Shown one piece after another: positions 30,331 to 32,127 of a DNA stretch of 32,127 nucleotides. The stretch spans positions 1 through 32,127 of the forward strand of contig CAZCPY010000020.1 in NCBI GenBank assembly GCA_964499865.1, in the 5' to 3' direction. Within the stretch, counting starts at the first letter, position 1; each line of letters begins with the position of its first letter. The notes below the pieces were generated by a model, which was not told the origin of the DNA, searched no databases, and saw only the letters and a list, made by a program, of their open reading frames with translations. This stretch comes from JANOGU01 sp964499865 (GTDB lineage: Bacteria > Pseudomonadota > Alphaproteobacteria > Rhodobacterales > Rhodobacteraceae). Made by a program: the position numbers and the translations under genes.

Positions 30331-31644
30331 ATGCTGAACACGCTGCGCAACCGCACCTTCCGGCATCTTTTCGCCGCCCAGCTTGTGGCACTGCTGGGCA
30401 CCGGGCTGGCCACCGTGGCGCTTGGCCTTCTGGCCTGGCAGCTTGCGGGGGCGGATGCCGGGCTGGTGCTGGGCACGGCGCTGGCGATCAAGATGATCGC
30501 CTATGTCACGCTGGCCCCCATCGCCGCCGCCCTGGCCGAACGGCTGCCGCGCCGGGCGTTTCTGGTCACGCTGGACCTGATCCGCGCCGGTGTCGTGCTG
30601 GTCCTGCCCTTCGTCACCGAGGTCTGGCAGGTCCATGTGCTGATCTTCCTGTTGCAGGCGGCCTCGGCCGGGTTCACGCCGGCGTTCCAGGCGACGATCC
30701 CAGAGGTGCTGCCGGAGACGCGCGACTATACCAACGCGCTGTCCCTGATGCGGCTGACCGAGGATATGGAGCAGCTTGCCTCGCCCATGCTGGCCGCCGC
30801 GCTGCTGACCGTCGTCAGCTTTCCGGTGCTGTTCGGCGGCACGGTTGCGGGCTTTGTCCTGTCCGCGCTTCTGGTGGTCACGGTTGTGCTGCCGGTGCGG
30901 GCCCCGGCAGAGGCTGGGCAGTTCCGGGCCGCCGCCACCCGGGGCCTGCGCATCTATCTGGCCACGCCGCGCCTGCGCGGGCTGATGGTCATGGAGCTTG
31001 CTGTCGCGGCGGCCGGAGCGATGGTCTATGTGAACACGGTGGTTCTGGTGCAGGCGCGGCTTGGTCTGGGCGGGGCGCAGGTCGCGCTGGCCTTCGCGGC
31101 CTTCGGTGCGGGGTCGATGCTGGCGGCGGTCCTGCTGCCGCGGGTCCTTGAGCATCGGGCCGACCGCAGCGTGATGCTGGCCGGGGCCGGGCTGATGGTG
31201 GCGGGCGTGGCGGTGACGCCGCTGGTCCCGGTCATCGGCGCGCTGATGGCGCTGTGGGCGGTGATCGGCTTCGGCTTTTCCCTGACGCAGACGCCCATCG
31301 GGCGCATCCTGAACAGGTCCGCCCGCCCCGAGGACCGCCCGGCCGTCTTTGCCGCGCAATTCGCGCTGAGCCATGCCGGCTGGCTGGTCACCTATCCGCT
31401 GGCGGGCTGGCTGGGGTCGGCCATCGGGCTGACGCAGGCGGCGCTTGGGCTGGCGGCGGTGGGGGCGCTGGCGATGGCTGCCGTTTTCTGGCTGTGGCCG
31501 GCCTTCGATCCGGTGGAACTGGCGCATGAGCACGCCGACCTGCCGCCCGACCATCCGCATCTGCGCGGCGGGAACGGCCGGGCCCACCGCCACGCCTTCG
31601 TCATCGACGGCCTGCATCCGGGCTGGCCGCGCCGGACGGCCTGA
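30331..31644 (+). CDS. NreB-like MFS metal exporter with His-rich tail
   Basis: An inner-membrane permease of 437 residues with about twelve helices. It begins LNTLRNRTFRHLFAAQLVALLGTGLATVALGLLAWQL (family-typical start; only the pattern matters) and ends with a histidine-rich cytoplasmic tail (AHEHADLPPDHPHLRGG... AHRHAF, about 395-420). This tail is a feature of NreB-type nickel/cobalt exporters. The preceding RcnR/DmeR-like remnant supports Ni/Co as substrate. Only one base separates the two genes, so its expression depends on the remnant's promoter. Confidence 0.85.
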   Translation: MLNTLRNRTFRHLFAAQLVALLGTGLATVALGLLAWQLAGADAGLVLGTALAIKMIAYVTLAPIAAALAERLPRRAFLVTLDLIRAGVVLVLPFVTEVWQVHVLIFLLQAASAGFTPAFQATIPEVLPETRDYTNALSLMRLTEDMEQLASPMLAAALLTVVSFPVLFGGTVAGFVLSALLVVTVVLPVRAPAEAGQFRAAATRGLRIYLATPRLRGLMVMELAVAAAGAMVYVNTVVLVQARLGLGGAQVALAFAAFGAGSMLAAVLLPRVLEHRADRSVMLAGAGLMVAGVAVTPLVPVIGALMALWAVIGFGFSLTQTPIGRILNRSARPEDRPAVFAAQFALSHAGWLVTYPLAGWLGSAIGLTQAALGLAAVGALAMAAVFWLWPAFDPVELAHEHADLPPDHPHLRGGNGRAHRHAFVIDGLHPGWPRRTA

Positions 31645-31667
31645 GCGGCCCGGCGTCGATCAAGGTG

Positions 31668-31684
31668 CCGGGCGATATGCCCGG
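31668..31684. terminator. Small hairpin between convergent genes
   Basis: CCGGGC GATAT GCCCGG, a 6-bp stem in the 44 bases between the NreB-like and cueR stops. It has no T-tract on either side, so it is only a possible bidirectional terminator. Confidence 0.35.
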
Positions 31685-31688
31685 GGCC

Positions 31689-32126
31689 CTACCTGGCCGA
31701 GGACAGGCGCTGGCGGATCTCGGTTCGGACCGAGACGTCGCCCTGCCCCAGATCGGCAAGGATCGGACAGTCGGGGCGGTCGTCGCCACAACAGGCATCC
31801 GCCAGTTGCCGCAGGGTGTCGATCATGCCCTGCATCTCTTGCACCTTGCGTTCCAGCCCGTCGATCTGCTCCATCGCCAGACGCTTGACATCGGCGCTGT
31901 GCCGGCCGCGATCCCGCCAGAGCGCCAGCAGCTCTTCGATCCGGTCCACCGGAAAGCCGAGGTTGCGCGACCGGCGGATGAAGCGCAGAAGCTGCACCTC
32001 GGTCGTCGTGTAGACCCGATACCCCGATCCGGTGCGCCCGGCGGCAGGGATCAGGCCGATCGATTCGTAGTAGCGGATCATCTTGGCCGACACGCCCGAG
32101 GCCTTGGCCGCTTCACCGATGTTCAT
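31689..32126 (-). CDS. cueR: CueR, Cu(I)-responsive MerR-family activator
   Basis: A 145-residue transcription factor. The MerR helix-turn-helix (MNIGEAAKASGVSAKMIRYYESIGLI) is followed by a long dimerisation helix and the metal-binding loop ACCGDDRPDCPIL, whose two outer cysteines with seven residues between them are the CueR Cu(I) ligands. CueR activates copper export genes (CopA ATPase, copper chaperone) by untwisting a long promoter spacer. The ATG is one base from the window's right edge, so the operator and target genes lie outside. It is convergent with the NreB-like exporter gene. Confidence 0.9.
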   Translation of the reverse strand: MNIGEAAKASGVSAKMIRYYESIGLIPAAGRTGSGYRVYTTTEVQLLRFIRRSRNLGFPVDRIEELLALWRDRGRHSADVKRLAMEQIDGLERKVQEMQGMIDTLRQLADACCGDDRPDCPILADLGQGDVSVRTEIRQRLSSAR

Positions 32127-32127
32127 G

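Noticed and set aside
1..32127. tRNA, rRNA, riboswitch or prophage genes
   Set aside because: I saw no cloverleaf, rRNA core sequence, known riboswitch core or phage structural gene; a covariance-model scan would be needed to exclude small RNAs.

Overview
The window is a high-GC (roughly two-thirds G+C), gene-dense stretch of an alphaproteobacterial chromosome. The codon use, GAGG-type ribosome sites and gene families suggest a member of the Rhodobacteraceae/Paracoccaceae; this is an inference, since no rRNA or marker gene is present. It holds about 30 genes, two transposase scraps, and one 100-base run of N (28980-29079), which is a scaffold gap of unknown true size. I see no tRNA, rRNA, CRISPR array, prophage or origin.

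Region by region. 1-4623: a DMT/EamA permease, an L,D-transpeptidase lipoprotein read from a TTG start, a large secreted esterase-like phytase-family protein, and a small zinc-finger (TFIIB-type) protein. 4845-6053: a creatinase with its catalytic residues intact. 6558-7977: an ArsR-type regulator fused in frame to an SRPBCC/AHSA1 domain, with a palindrome over its start codon, then an NADPH-dependent FMN reductase. 7978-8506: paired GC palindromes and decayed IS3 and IS5 transposase fragments. 8507-16372: a divergently placed GntR/FCD regulator, a GTATAC palindrome, then a tight operon of a PotABCD-type ABC importer (ATPase, Tat-exported binding protein, two permeases), an Asp/Glu/hydantoin racemase, a polysaccharide-deacetylase-fold hydrolase, a 92-residue CxxC protein and a CobW-family GTPase. 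This looks like a self-contained system that imports a small nitrogenous compound, racemises and hydrolyses it, and carries its own metallochaperone.

16738-28346, all leftward: a two-component system with a small membrane protein and a double-PepSY exported protein; an ABC exporter operon ending in an exported DTDGDG calcium-repeat protein; and an envelope operon (LAB_N protein, ArnT-like GT39, GT2, and a DedA-PAP2-LssY triple-domain protein). The content recalls lipid A / cationic-peptide resistance loci such as pmrAB-arn, but no gene of the aminoarabinose synthesis pathway is present.

28642-32126: a metal-response patch. It contains chrB (cut by the N gap), an MFS permease missing its N terminus, a remnant of an RcnR/DmeR-type metal repressor with its core deleted, a NreB-like MFS exporter with a His-rich tail, and cueR at the right edge. 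The chrB, arsR-fusion and repressor-remnant genes share one layout: the start codon falls where transcription should begin, and an operator-like sequence sits inside the core promoter. This predicts leaderless, self-regulated transcripts.
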